From Tenrec ecaudatus (Eukaryota; Chordata; Mammalia; Afrosoricida; Tenrecidae), in the NCBI RefSeq assembly GCF_050624435.1, contig NC_134538.1:123796937-123860936 (forward strand): DNA of 64,000 bases, in the 5' to 3' direction. Numbering within the stretch: position 1 is the stretch's first letter; each line of letters begins with the position of its first letter. The notes under the pieces were generated by a model, which did not search any database, was not told where the DNA came from, and saw only the letters and a list, made by a program, of their open reading frames with translations. Below, in pieces: positions 34,075 to 44,394 of the stretch. Made by a program: the position numbers and the translations under genes.

Positions 34075-34930
34075 ACAGAAATGGGACATGTACATTATGC
34101 CAGACAAGAGTTTAAAAGACTGGCCTGGGCCCTCCAACCAGGGCAGTCAGGATGTGACTCGTAATCATGTGACTTTAGTACCCCAAAGTTCCATCAGGGG
34201 CACACTCCAAAGAGACTGCCTGTGGCAGTTACATCATCGCCTGTCAACTTGCGAAGGGGTGGAGTTTAGCCTGTCAATCAGGTCACAGCCAATGAGGCCT
34301 CTGTGTGGGCATGGCCTTCTCCTGAGGGTTCAGGGAACTCCTATCTTCCTCCCTGGAGGTGGGACATACACTCTTTCCCTATTACATTGCTGTTGACAAG
34401 CCACATGGAGCTACCCAGTGGTTCTCAACCTTCCTAATGCCATGACCCTTTAATACAGTTCCTCATATTGTGGGAACCCCCGAACCATAAAATTGTTTTC
34501 GTTGCTACTTCATCACTGTCATTTTGCTACTGTTATGAATCGGGTGACCCCTGTGAAAGGGTCATTCGACCCACAAAGGGGTCATGACCCACAGGTTGAG
34601 AACCACTGAGCTATGCTGATAGAGACAGAGCCTGGAGCTGGAGGAGTGGAGTAGAGACCCACACCAGCACTGAGATGCTTCTACCACCACTGGATCCACC
34701 AAACTTTCCACTCGCTGGCCTGTGCTCTTCCTTCATTCTTCATTATTGCATGTGTTGTGTGAGTCTGAGAGGAATTTACAGACTGGTATCAGACATATGA
34801 GCTAATATCCAACTTACGGACTTGATCTGGACTGGGCTGGGATGTTTTCTTAATATACAATTACTCTTTTATATAAAGTTCTTTCTTACACACGAGTCTC
34901 CCTAGATTTGTTTCTCTAGTCCACCTGGAC
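34075..34930 (+). mobile_element. MaLR/ERVL-like LTR split by a SPIN-like hAT
   Basis: The right end reads GTTTCTCTAGTCCACCTGGA CTCACACA, and GGACTGGGCTGGGATGTTTT occurs as in the LTR at 21440-21836. The left part (34075-34415) holds GTCAATCAGGTCACAGCCAA and ATGAGGCCTCTGTGTGGGCA. The antisense LTR at 42141-42700 has the reverse of such segments (GAGGCCTCATTGGCTATATC). The 193-bp hAT at 34416-34608 separates the halves. No internal viral genes are attached. Confidence 0.7.
34416..34608. mobile_element. SPIN/URR1-like non-autonomous hAT element inside an LTR
   Basis: 193 bp; CAGTGGTTCTCAACCTTCCT at the left and CACAGGTTGAGAACCACTG at the right. The flanks share AGCTA, consistent with a diverged target duplication. 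Interior TCATTTTGCTACTGTTATGA is the family core. Confidence 0.85.
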
Positions 34931-34939
34931 TCACACACT

Positions 34940-35460
34940 GCCCCTAAATCACCCACCTCAGACTGGCTAGGAATGGTAGGAATCCACTTTCTAATGCACT
35001 ATAACCAGTTACAGAAGGGATTCAATGGAGGCTCAATTTATGTGAAGACTCCTATGAATTTTGGGCTTCCAGTGTAAACCACAGCCTTCCACAAGCTCAG
35101 TGCTCAGAAGTTTAAGTTCTAACACAAGTTAAATTAAAATTCTGCCATCGGCTTATTATAAAGAATCTCAGGCATTATATACAGGTAAGTATGGTGCCGG
35201 GAGACTCTCCGTAGGAGTAGCCAATGCCAAGGGGGTTATAACAAAGGAAGGACTTTAATGTTGTGCCAGCACGTGGCTCGGTGGATTCCTAGCCAAAGAC
35301 TGAGACCGACCTCAAGGAAGACCCACCTATAACGCGGTGGGAGCCTGGAGGTGTTTCAGGAAGGGTGGAGGGAGATGTGCAGGGTTAGGATTGGCTGATT
35401 CAAATGTGTGGCAGGAAGGGGCACTCAAGTAAGTAAGAGGACTTTGTTCTCTCCTAGACA
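34940..35460. other. Unassigned sequence
   Basis: No gene or repeat recognised. Confidence 0.5.
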
Positions 35461-35462
35461 CG

Positions 35463-35558
35463 AGGTAGCAGCAGGTGTTAGCCTGAAGGTAGCAGCAGGT
35501 GTTAGCCTGAAGGTAGCAGCAGGTGTTAGCCTGAAGGTAGCAGCAGGTGTTAGCATGA
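35463..35558. repeat. 24-bp tandem array, four copies
   Basis: Four head-to-tail units beginning AGGTAGCAGCAGGTGTTAGC plus CTGA; the fourth has A for C near its end. The period is a multiple of three, so one plus-strand frame (35408-35617) shows repeats of VAAGVSLK. The frame has no other coding evidence. Confidence 0.95.
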
Positions 35559-35564
35559 GATCGA

Positions 35565-35940
35565 GGTGGACTATGTGCTCTTTCCGCTGGAATGGGGTGC
35601 GGTTGCTGTCTCACTAACCCATGCAGATAAAAAGACAATCCACGGAAGAAAATTAATGCATAATAAATGTATGAAAATTAATAATTATATACAATTAATT
35701 GGGCTATGGTACTTTTCTTCAAAAGAGATTGTGGATTAACAAATTAATAGTTACCCAAAGATCTTGAAAATACAATGAGCTACATAATTGCCAGGTATTG
35801 TATTAGAGGTCCAACGAGTTATGGAAAATATTTCATGTAGGCATCCTACAAGAGCTAAACTTTTGCATTTCCCCTTTTCAAACTCATTTCCTTTTCCTTT
35901 TCTTGTATATCTATCTATCTATTTATTTATTTAGAGTCAG
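35565..35940. other. Unassigned AT-rich sequence
   Basis: Ends in a TATC/TTTA simple repeat (35908-35935) that abuts the antisense pseudogene candidate and may be the degraded reverse of its A-rich tail. Confidence 0.5.
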
Positions 35941-35971
35941 AAGATTTTTACTGGGCTGGGGAGCTGAGAAA

Positions 35972-36622
35972 CTGTCACTGTCGGGAGAGGGCATACATCT
36001 CCCATAGGATCTTCACCCTGTCTGCATAACACCTGGTCCTGAAGTTGCGTTTCCAGCGCTGCAGGTTGCGTTGAATGAGTGTGGAAGGGGAAGGCCTCAG
36101 GTTTGGCAGGTTCACCCTCAGGGTACCCTGGGTCTCAGGCTGCCGTGGGGAGGGAAGCCGGGTTCTGCAGGAATCTCCAGGGGCCGTGGGTGGAGGCAGC
36201 TTGCACACATCACGACTGTCGCTGTGGGTAATCTCTGACCCCTCGCCATCCGCAGGGAGTGGTGGCGGTGGTCAGGTAGGTGAACGGTCTCGCTCTCGAG
36301 AGGTGCAGCTGTTGTACTTCACCCAGGGATGGCAGATGGGGTACAGCGGGGGGTTCTCACTGAGCCAGGCCAAGTCCACACTCCAGTCAGCTTGATCACT
36401 GATGTGTTGGATGGCTGAGGCCCTCCTCCCCCGGCCCTTCGTCCAGCTCTCTCCTCCTCTTGCACAGTGTGGCTGGTGGATGGCCGCTGGTGGTGACTGT
36501 GATGGACCAGTCCTTATTGTGGTGTCTGAGGGTGACTTCCCAGCTTCCTCTTCTAGCCTTTCCCTGTCCATGTGGCTCTTCTCCAGCATCTGGTTGGTTC
36601 AGGGACTTGGCCATCTCCAACT
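35972..36622 (-). pseudogene. Candidate processed pseudogene, parent gene not recognised
   Basis: On the minus strand one frame is open from 36589 to 35975 apart from a single TGA at 36274-36272. The start side (36620 and upward) continues only after a one-base shift (EMAKSLNQ in one frame, MLEKSHMDRERLEEEAGKSP in the next). Other parts read DWSVDLAWLSENPPLYPICH and, at the C-terminus, [20 protein letters not shown] followed by [14 protein letters not shown]. Composition is protein-like: charged N-terminal part, a W/P-rich middle, and a basic C-terminal helix. No introns are evident, and a T-rich run (35908-35935) lies where the reverse of a poly(A) tail would. One stop plus one frameshift argue for a retrocopy. 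I cannot name the parent; a chance open frame is the alternative. Confidence 0.45.
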
Positions 36623-36624
36623 CT

Positions 36625-36885
36625 CATTTCTCCACTTGAATTTTGCCGGGATTGGGGTCTGGCTAGCTGGATCAGTTGTGTCCCAAAGCTTGAGGGGTCA
36701 CAAGTCAAGGCTGAAGGGCAGAGGGGAGAACACACAGTCTCCCATCAGCAGCTTCCATTTTCTCTTCATTTTAAGGACAGTGGGAAGCTACTCTTCGACT
36801 TTTTTTTTTTAACCTAGCCATGTGGCCTTCACCCAGAAGCTCATCTTTGTAAGTCCTTGCTCTCAGACTTAGAGCTCCCTCCTGA
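36625..36885. other. Sequence upstream of the pseudogene candidate
   Basis: May be the 5' continuation of the retrocopy on the minus strand (a frame reading WDTTDPASQTPIPAKFKW appears near 36690-36635) or unrelated. A T10 run lies at 36801-36810. Confidence 0.3.
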
Positions 36886-36889
36886 GCCA

Positions 36890-37008
36890 ACCACAAACAT
36901 GTAGAAATGCAGAATCTCAGGCCCTTCCTAGGGCCCCTGAATCAGAATCTGCATTCCCAGGTCCTCTTTTGATTCCTGGGCAACGTATTTGGGGAAGCAT
37001 GGGTGTAA
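36890..37008 (+). mobile_element. MER5-like hAT MITE fragment
   Basis: AGAAATGCAGAATCTCAGGC, CCCTGAATCAGAATCTGCAT and GGGGAAGCATGGG; the same landmarks occur at 8780-8900. Confidence 0.75.
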
Positions 37009-37374
37009 GGATCAGTTACCCCATCTGGTCAGATAGGAAAAGTCAAATGCCCGAGCTGGTACTGACTGGTGCTCAGGATGATTTTCTTTCTTGCACTCTC
37101 CCCACCCAGTGCAATCACGGTAACACTGATGTCCTTTTGCAAGACTGGCCGAGGGGAGGGGCTTGCTGCAGAGGGTCTTGGCATGCGACTGGGCGAACTG
37201 AAAAAGCAAACTTAAGATGAACATAGCCCCTTCCCCGAGCTAATGTGTGTTTACAAGTTTATTTCTAACTTCTCAGCTGCTGAGCCGATGCTTGGGTTTG
37301 ATGGTGGCATTGCATTGATGTTAATGTGCAACAGTTTGAATGCAAGCTGGTATTTAGTCCAGATGAAACTATTT

Positions 37375-37695
37375 TTTTTATTTTTATGATATTATTTATA
37401 TCCAATTATGAAAGCAATACATGCTTAGTGTAAGTGAGTTAGAAAACATGAAATACTGGTAGCATGTGTTTGTGTCGGTTTTATTTCAGGCAAATGTGTG
37501 GAATTTTCATCAAAGATGGGTTTATATGGGTGAATCTCGTAACCTGATATTTTTTCATTAACACTTTCCTACATTATATATAATGTGAAGATAGTGAAAG
37601 GCATCTTTATTGTTCTATGACTATAATTTTGTGATGAACATTCTTTTTTATAAACATTTGTCCAAGGATTACTCCATTTTTGGTACCTATACGGT
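37375..37695. mobile_element. Old L1 (L1ME-like) fragment
   Basis: ATGAAAGCAATACATGCTTA, GTGATGAACATTCTTTTTTA and TAAACATTTGTCCAAGGATT follow the order of L1ME-type untranslated sequence. Orientation not certain. Confidence 0.45.
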
Positions 37696-37699
37696 CCAC

Positions 37700-38100
37700 T
37701 TCCAGAGAGATTGTCCCTCATGATGCCCTAAAGCAGTCTATGTGTAACTCTCAATGAAACCCTCCAACTCAAAGTTTTCTTCTGTGTTTTTCAAGTTTCC
37801 ACTAATTGACAGACCACATCAATACTTATTTACAGTTACATTCTTGGATTTATGGGAAATATTTTTCATACCTTTATTATACATTGCTTTTCTTCTGTGG
37901 GTTCTCCTATTGGGCATTTTGAAGAGTTATAAGGGTCATATATATTATAGCAATTGGCCTATAATTAAAATTGTTTTCCCCTTAATTTGGTTGAATTTCT
38001 GAGTTAAATATGTCCATTTTTAGATGGTAACATAATACTTAATGAATAAAATTTTCCTGATATGCTGATATCCTTAAAGACTACTTGCTTTACTTAAGAT
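37700..38100. other. Unassigned AT-rich sequence
   Basis: No gene recognised; an 82-codon frame (37754-38002) encodes a hydrophobic but otherwise uninformative peptide. Confidence 0.5.
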
Positions 38101-38104
38101 CCAT

Positions 38105-38360
38105 TAAATGGGGGGGTAAAAATGGGGAACTGATTACAGGGATCTATATATAACCTCCTCCCTGGGGGGGATGACAACAGAAAAGTGGGTGAAGGGAGAT
38201 GTCAGACAGTGTACGATATGACAAAATAATCACTTATAAATTATCAAGGGCCATGAGGGAGCGGGGAGGGAGGGAGGGGAAATGCGGAATTAAAAAAAGA
38301 GAAGAAAAAAAAACAAAAAAGAAAAACAAGTAAAAAAAATAATAAAATAAAAATTTTAAA
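38105..38360 (+). mobile_element. L1-type LINE 3' UTR with A-rich tail
   Basis: GGATCTATATATAACCTCCT, AAAAGTGGGTGAAGGGAGAT and CAGACAGTGTACGATATGAC align with 14690-15140 and with the reverse of 24160-24230. It ends in a 60-bp A-rich tract. Confidence 0.7.
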
Positions 38361-38364
38361 GATC

Positions 38365-38840
38365 CATTAGGATGGTTACTGTAATCATCAAAATTGTAAC
38401 AAGTTGGTTCCCTGGAACTGATGTTCTTAAATGCTGTAAAACTACTTGACAATGGCCCGTTCTCCTAGTACCAGCTTTGAGAATGTTTTCCTACGGTCAG
38501 TGGTTTTTTAATATCCTTTTAAAATGAATATACAGGTACTATAAATTCTCTTATCATCATCATGGAGAATACTAGGAGAAAGAGCTTCTCATTTCTTTTT
38601 CTAAATTGTAGATCTTCTTATCATTTTTTCCTTCAGGATAACCTTTAATATTACAACCAAGTTATCCAAACAAAACAAGTCAAAAATCATACATTTCAGT
38701 AACCCAACCTGATAAAAATGGACATTTATACAACATTTAATCTTGTTAACTAGGAACTTGGTATTATTCCCTAATCAAATTAAACATTTCATCAAAAAAA
38801 ATTTGGGGGGGGGGAGAGGTTGGCTTTGGGGGGGAGAGGT
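38365..38840. other. Unassigned AT-rich sequence
   Basis: Includes a G9 run near 38806, followed by a short repeat of GGGGGGGGAGAGGTTG-like units (38805-38845). Confidence 0.5.
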
Positions 38841-38849
38841 TGCCATTAT

Positions 38850-39785
38850 AGATAGGAAGCCAATCATCAGAGAAGCTGTGTGAAGAAGAGTGCAGCATCA
38901 GGATCAGGGAAAGGCTGATTAACAACCTGTGATATGCAGAAGACACAACTTGCTATCTAGCATGCATGCGACATAACCGTTTGCTCAAAGTGAGGAGGAC
39001 TTGAAGCATTTGCTGATGCTGCTAAAGATTACAGCCTTTATGGATTATGGCTGAATGTAAAGAAGACCACAATCCTCCCAACTGGCCAATAATACATGAA
39101 GAAAAGATTGAAGTTATCAAGGATTGTGTCTTGCTGGGATACACAAGCAATGCTGATGGAAGCAGCAGTTAAGAAAAACACCCCCTCCCCCCAAAAAAAC
39201 AAACAACGATACTGCATTAGGGTAAATTTTCTGCCCCAAACCTCTAGAATATTTTAAAGCAAAACTTACTTTGCGGTCTAAGATGTGTCTGACCAACTGT
39301 GTTAGGTCAGGTTGACCAGAAGAACAAATCAGTGGCACTCATATATGCATCAGAAAAATACTTATATAAAGAAGTACTTCTATATCAAGAGCATCTCAGC
39401 CCAGTCTAACTCAAGTCCATAAGTCCCATCTAGCCCATAAGTCCCTCTTCAGATGCACACAGCCACATGCAATGATGCAGAATGCAGGAGGATCACAGGC
39501 CAGAGGGTGCAGGGTTGTGTGGATCCAAGGTCAGTGGAAGCATGCAGGGCTGTGGTAGCTCTCAGGGGGAATAGCAGAAAGCTGAAGGGGGAGAGAAAAG
39601 GGGAGGTTCCCAGGGTCCTTTTATGACAAGTCTGCGGCCCCCAAGCAAACAGCACGAGGCTGCAACAATGGGCTCAAGGAAAGGAACAATTGTAAGGATG
39701 GTGCAGGACTAGGCAGGGTTTCATTCTGTTGTGCAGTCGCTATGAGCCAGAACCGATTTGATCATACTTAACAAGAACAACCTTA
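38850..39785 (+). mobile_element. RTE LINE 3' half, interrupted by an LTR
   Basis: RT and C-terminal ORF2 remnants: GGCTGATTAACAACCTGTGA and TATGCAGAAGACACAACTTG (38910-38950, the YADD-type region), GAAAAGATTGAAGTTATCAA (39100), and to GATGTGTCTGACC (39293). The element resumes at about 39661 with CAACAATGGGCTCAAGGAAA, then GTAAGGATGGTGCAGGACTA and CAGTCGCTATGAGCCAGAAC, its 3' end. An LTR fills 39299-39660. About 400 bp of RTE expected between the halves is missing. Confidence 0.75.
39299..39660 (-). mobile_element. MaLR/ERVL-like LTR inside RTE, truncated
   Basis: Starts TGTGTTAGGTCAGGTTGACC, as at 15836 and 42141. It holds ATGATGCAGAATGCAGGAGG and TGTGTGGATCCAAGGTCAGT, shared with the other copies. 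The right end is missing, together with the RTE sequence that should follow. Confidence 0.7.
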
Positions 39786-39799
39786 CTTATTTGAGGAGG

Positions 39800-40005
39800 T
39801 TTGGTAGCCTAGTGGGTTACACATGAGGCTTTTACTTCAAGGTCACAAGTTTGAACCTACCAGCCGCTCCAAGGGAGAAAGATGAGGCTCTCAGCTCCTG
39901 TAAAGCTTTAAAATCTTAGAAACCTTAAGAGACAGCTCTCCTCTGTTCTATGGGGTTGCTATAAGGTTGCGATGAGTCAGAATCAATTAGATGGCAATGA
40001 GAACG
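39800..40005 (+). mobile_element. Afrotherian SINE
   Basis: GGTTTGGTAGCCTAGTGGGT head, AAGTTTGAACCTACCAGCCG, GAAAGATGAGGCTCTCAGCT, and GCGATGAGTCAGAATCAATT tail. It lies immediately 3' of the RTE end, whose tail it resembles. Confidence 0.85.
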
Positions 40006-40009
40006 AGTG

Positions 40010-41045
40010 GGATTTACTTATTCAACTATGAACTCCACACGATGATTTCTTTTTCTGGAGATAGGGTAGTGATGATAGAAATCTACCCAAGGCTTGGTGG
40101 ACATGATGTCAAAATAGAATGATGCTCCCCCAAAATCGTAGGGTGATCAACTAGAAAAAAAGCTTGTTGAATTGACTATGCAAAGCGAATCATTGAACTG
40201 ACTATGCTAATCTATTACAATTGCCTTAGACGAGCCCTTGTTTAACCAGGACTTAGAGTGATACAATAAGAGACACAACGCCACTGAGAAGCAAGAAGGG
40301 GGGGCGGGCATTGTCAACAGGGTACCACCTTATCTGTTGGGCATCCCCGGTTTTCCGAATCCTTGGTATTCTGATGAGAACAATTCACTGGCAAAAAACA
40401 TGCCAGATGAGCAGGAGCAAACAACCTAATTTGCAATCAAGGCCAAAGCAGCTGCTGCGGCTGAAGAAACAACGGGTCTTGCATCTGGTGTTTTGCCTCT
40501 GGAAGATTCACACATTGTCTGCTGGGTGAGCTCTGGGTAGATGAGGTAAGGTGACGGGAGACAGGAAAAGTGTCCAGAGAAAAATGACCACCCACTCAAG
40601 GGACCTACGAGCAAAGGCAATAAATCTACTAACTACAGCATGTCTCTAGCTTGGATAAACCAGGACAAGGGGCAATCCGCAGGAGACCTAGAAACAAAGC
40701 AATAGGCTCTGGTAGGAAGAGAAAATAAACATGGGCACACATCCTTGCCCCCAAACGTCCTCAGTGTGTGTGTGTTCTGATGGATCATTTGAACTCTGAG
40801 CTGTAAATCTCCCATTTGTAAAGCAGAATTAAGCCCCACTTGCAAGCTTGTTTGGAGGATCAGTTAACAAGACATGAGCGGCCCAACACCGCCACCTAAT
40901 ACGTGAGTTTAGCAGGTGGGAGTTTAAAGAAAGAGATGGTTACAAGTTTCTAAAGAACAAAACTGGAACCAATAGAGAGAGATTAAATAGGTGTTGGAGA
41001 ACTGGGAGGTGTTGACTTCATGAACTTCATCAAAGTTCACCTCAC
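40010..41045. other. Unassigned sequence
   Basis: No gene or repeat recognised; short frames only. Confidence 0.5.
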
Positions 41046-41051
41046 AAAGTA

Positions 41052-41488
41052 TGTTATGGGTTGAGTTGTATGCCTCACCCCAAAATGTTGAAACCCCAAA
41101 AATGTTCAAGTCCTAACCACCATTACCCGTCTATGAATGTGCTTTGTTTGGAAACAGGGTATTTGAAGATGTTTTCTGTTAACGCGAGATCATGCTGGAA
41201 AGTAAAGGCAGACCGAACCCACAGGAGAGGGACGGAACCAGCCATAGGGAAGGTAGCCCTGTGAAGACAGAGGCCGAGACTGCCATGATGCGTGCAGAAG
41301 GAACGTACTGCCAAGCATGACCAAGTCCGGGCGGGTGAGGCAAGAAAAGAGCCTTCCTCAGAGGGAGGTTGGCCCTGCCAACATCTGGATTTTGGAATTC
41401 TAGCTTCCAGAACTCTGAGATAATACATTTCTGTTGTGTTAAGCCCAATTTGTGGTAACTTGTTATTGCAGTCCTAGAAAACCACCAT
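41052..41488 (+). mobile_element. MLT1/MST-type MaLR LTR
   Basis: Begins TGTTATGGGTTGAGTTGTAT, then CCCCAAAATGTTGAAACCCC and GTCCTAACCACCATTACCCG. It ends TAGCTTCCAGAACTCTGAGA, TTTCTGTTGTGTTAAGCCCA and TTGTTATTGCAGTCCTAG. This is the classic MLT1/MST layout of the placental MaLR group. No internal region. Confidence 0.85.
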
Positions 41489-41489
41489 G

Positions 41490-42138
41490 CTTTTTGCATA
41501 TAATTCACCCATGTAAATAAGGTGCACACGCATGTAACTGGCACAGCGTGCACAGGAAGCTAAGTAGAATGCCAGCTTGCTCCATGTAAACATGCAGTAG
41601 TAACTGGGGAGAAGGGAAGGAGTCTTAGATACGAAGGACGCTGTGTGTGTATTAAGGCCTAGTCTCCCCAACACTAAAGAAGAGGGCCAATCATAGCAAT
41701 GGTTTTAAGGGGGGCGGGCGGAAAGGAGGAAGGGAGAAAAGAAATATAGGTCCAAGGTGACTCCAGAAACGGGCAAGGAATTGGTGGCTCTGAAGATCTT
41801 TCAGCCCTTGATAGATGGATGTCCCTGCAGACTTCCAAAGGAGGAATTTGTTTTGGGAGCGGGTGTTTGGGCAGCTTTATAGGAAATAATTGCAAACTGT
41901 TAGGGACAAGTAAGAGCAGCAGCTCGGCTTGCTGCAGAGGAGTTTCATGGCACGAGGGAGCTGGCAACATGCCACTAATTAGGAACAGGTAAGTGGGGAG
42001 CTTAAGGAAAGATGCATGTGATGTGAGCCAAAGCAGCTGAAGTGAAAACTTAAATTACCCATAATTCTATCCTTTTTGTTAGACACGATTCCTGTAGCCA
42101 TTGCTTTCAACACGACATGGGCAGGAGAGGGAGCAAGC
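41490..42138. other. Unassigned sequence
   Basis: No gene or repeat recognised. Confidence 0.5.
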
Positions 42139-42140
42139 TG

Positions 42141-42700
42141 TGTTAGTCTGGATAGACTAGAGAAACAAATTCATGGGAAAAAAAAGAAAGAGCTTTATAT
42201 ACAATAGCAGTTGAATATTGAGAAAACATCCCAGCCTAGTTCAGATCAAGTCCATAAGTGCGATATTAGCCCATATGTCCAAAACCAATCTATAAAGTCC
42301 TCTTCAGACTCACGCAACACATACAATGATGCCGAATGCAGGAACATCACAGGCCAGTGGGCAGGAAGTCTTGTGGATCCAGTGGCAGTAGAAGCATCTC
42401 AGGGCTGGCAGGGGGTCTCCACTTGGCTTCTCCAGCTCCAGAGGCCTGGCTCCATCAGCCTCTCTCCATGTGTCTTCTCCACAGGATGTCTCACTGGGAG
42501 TGAGCAGAGAGTCTCACAGGGAGTGAGCCTACAGAGAGTGTCTCCTGCCCCCAAGGAGGAAACACAGGAGTTCCCAGAATCCGCAGGAGGCCATTCACAT
42601 ACAGAGGCCTCATTGGCTATATCTTGATTGACAGCCTAGACTCCACGCCTTCACTCTGAATCCCTCAAATTGACACTAGATTATGTAACTACCGCACAGT
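42141..42700 (-). mobile_element. MaLR/ERVL-like solitary LTR
   Basis: Starts TGTTAGTCTGGATAGACTAG and AGAAACAAATTCATGGGAAA, the reverse of the LTR end seen at 21800-21836. Contains ATGATGCCGAATGCAGGAAC and TTGTGGATCCAGTGGCAGTA. It ends near ATGTAACTACCGCACAG. Most complete copy of this LTR family here. Confidence 0.75.
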
Positions 42701-42814
42701 ATTCAGGGTAGAGGGTCTCTTCCACATCAAGGAGATAAGGAGACGTTGAATAGCAAGGAAACAGGGTCTGGAAGAAGTAGGGTATGATTTAACAGGAAAT
42801 AGCTTTCCGTGGAG

Positions 42815-43000
42815 TGAATTCCTTCTCATAGTGACTGTATAGGACAGGATAGAATGACCCCTTAGTATTTCCTAGACTTTGCATCTTTACGGGAGCAGAA
42901 AACCTCATCTTTCTCCCACAGAGAGGCTGGTGGGTTTGAACCTCCAACCTTGCAGTTAGCAACCCACAGAGTAACCCCTTATGCCACCAGGGCTCCAGAA
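42815..43000 (-). mobile_element. Afrotherian SINE
   Basis: Antisense: GTGAATTCCTTCTCATAGTG, GGAGCAGAAAACCTCATCTT, GAGGCTGGTGGGTTTGAACC and CCTTATGCCACCAGGGCTCC. Confidence 0.9.
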
Positions 43001-43004
43001 TGAC

Positions 43005-44040
43005 AAGCATAGCAACTAATAAAAAGTAATCTCTGAGCAAAACCTTCAACAATGCTTTAAGATTCTAGATGAGAGTCTACAATTGACTTTAAACAGGCAG
43101 ATGCATGAGAATCAGTGCATAATTTATGTGTTGCAAGATCTGTAATCAAAGACTAAGGAAATATACTGCCTGAAGTATTAACAACATGATTCATAAATAA
43201 AAACCGCACCGAGTAATGTTTCCTGCCCCAAGGAGGTTTCTGTAGCCTTCTCGGAAACAGCCAGAGAACAGAAACCAGAGTTTAGACCAGGGCAAAGAAA
43301 GTAGGCGTAGCCATTCCCTTGACTTTTCAAGAATAACTAACTTTAGAGGCTGGAGCAGTGTCTCCATCTCTGATTTAAGCAGCACAACAAAAATCATAGA
43401 GCAACGCTCTGATCATGAGCTTTTCCTCGAACTTGTCCTTATAATTGAGTTCTTCTCCCGTGCTGATGCCATATTTATGGTCTTAAATATGAAGCGGGAA
43501 AGCAGGTGTGTCAGTTCTTAACTGGTGTTCAGAGAACATCAGCCACGGAGAGAAGACCCAGTTAATGAATAGCAAACCCCGGGATCCGGAGGGAAGGCCG
43601 CGGATAAAGCCGCACACGGATTCCTTCGGAAATTCTGTTTCGCCTTTTATGACTTTCAATTTAAATTTCCATCTTTAACATGGTTGTATTATGGGTTTCT
43701 TAATCCCTGGGTGATGGTTTTCGTGTTCTTGAGAAGGAAAAACAAACTAACCCATATAAGTTCCAAATCCTCATCCAATATCACAGGGCCTTTGTGCATA
43801 ACGCTCTCTGAGTCATACCCGCAGCAGCAATGTGCAGGCTGGCCGGCTCTCATTCCAGGTAGTATTCCACGGGGAGCAGTATTCCATGAACATTTACATG
43901 GGCTTGTGTTACATTCTGCTCCTGATGTTTCTGCTTTCCTTTTTGCTTTGGGGCCAAAAATATGCTCACGAAAATGCAGGTGTGTGAGAACCAACTTTGT
44001 TTTCTATAATGAATCACCATTAGCACTACGGTCCGCATCC
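43005..44040. other. Unassigned sequence
   Basis: A CG-containing patch (43575-43625, CCCCGGGATCCGGAGGGAAG) lies in otherwise AT-rich DNA. No gene or repeat recognised. Confidence 0.5.
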
Positions 44041-44044
44041 CCAC

Positions 44045-44345
44045 TTCAAAACCACAAACTCCATTGCCACCAATAAATTCCAACTCTTGGTGGCCCTAGA
44101 GATGGAGTAGAATTGCCCCCTAGGGATTCCTGAGACTGTAACTTTTTACAGGAGTGGAATGCTTCACCTATCTCCCATGGTTTCCAACACAACCCACTGT
44201 ATTACCAGATCTCTGAGGCTGCATGTTTTTATTGACACGGGTTGCCTCAACTTTATCTCACCAAATGGCTGGTGGGTTTGAACTGGTGACCTTGTAGTTA
44301 GCAGTCCACCACTTACCAGCAGTCCACCACCACCAGGGCTCATCC
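44045..44345 (-). mobile_element. Afrotherian SINE(s), rearranged
   Basis: Antisense landmarks run CATTGCCACCAATAAATTCC, GAGTAGAATTGCCCCCTAGG and AGGAGTGGAATGCTTCACCT, then after an 80-bp interruption GGCTGGTGGGTTTGAACTGG and CAGTCCACCACCACCAGGGC. It may be one SINE with an insertion or two adjacent fragments. Confidence 0.7.
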
Positions 44346-44394
44346 CTTCCGTCCTCACCTAGTAACAGAAGAAGGAAGAGGAGGAGGAGGAGGA

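Noticed and set aside
35463-35558. CRISPR-like array
   Set aside because: The 24-bp units are directly adjacent with no spacers; this is a minisatellite in a vertebrate genome.
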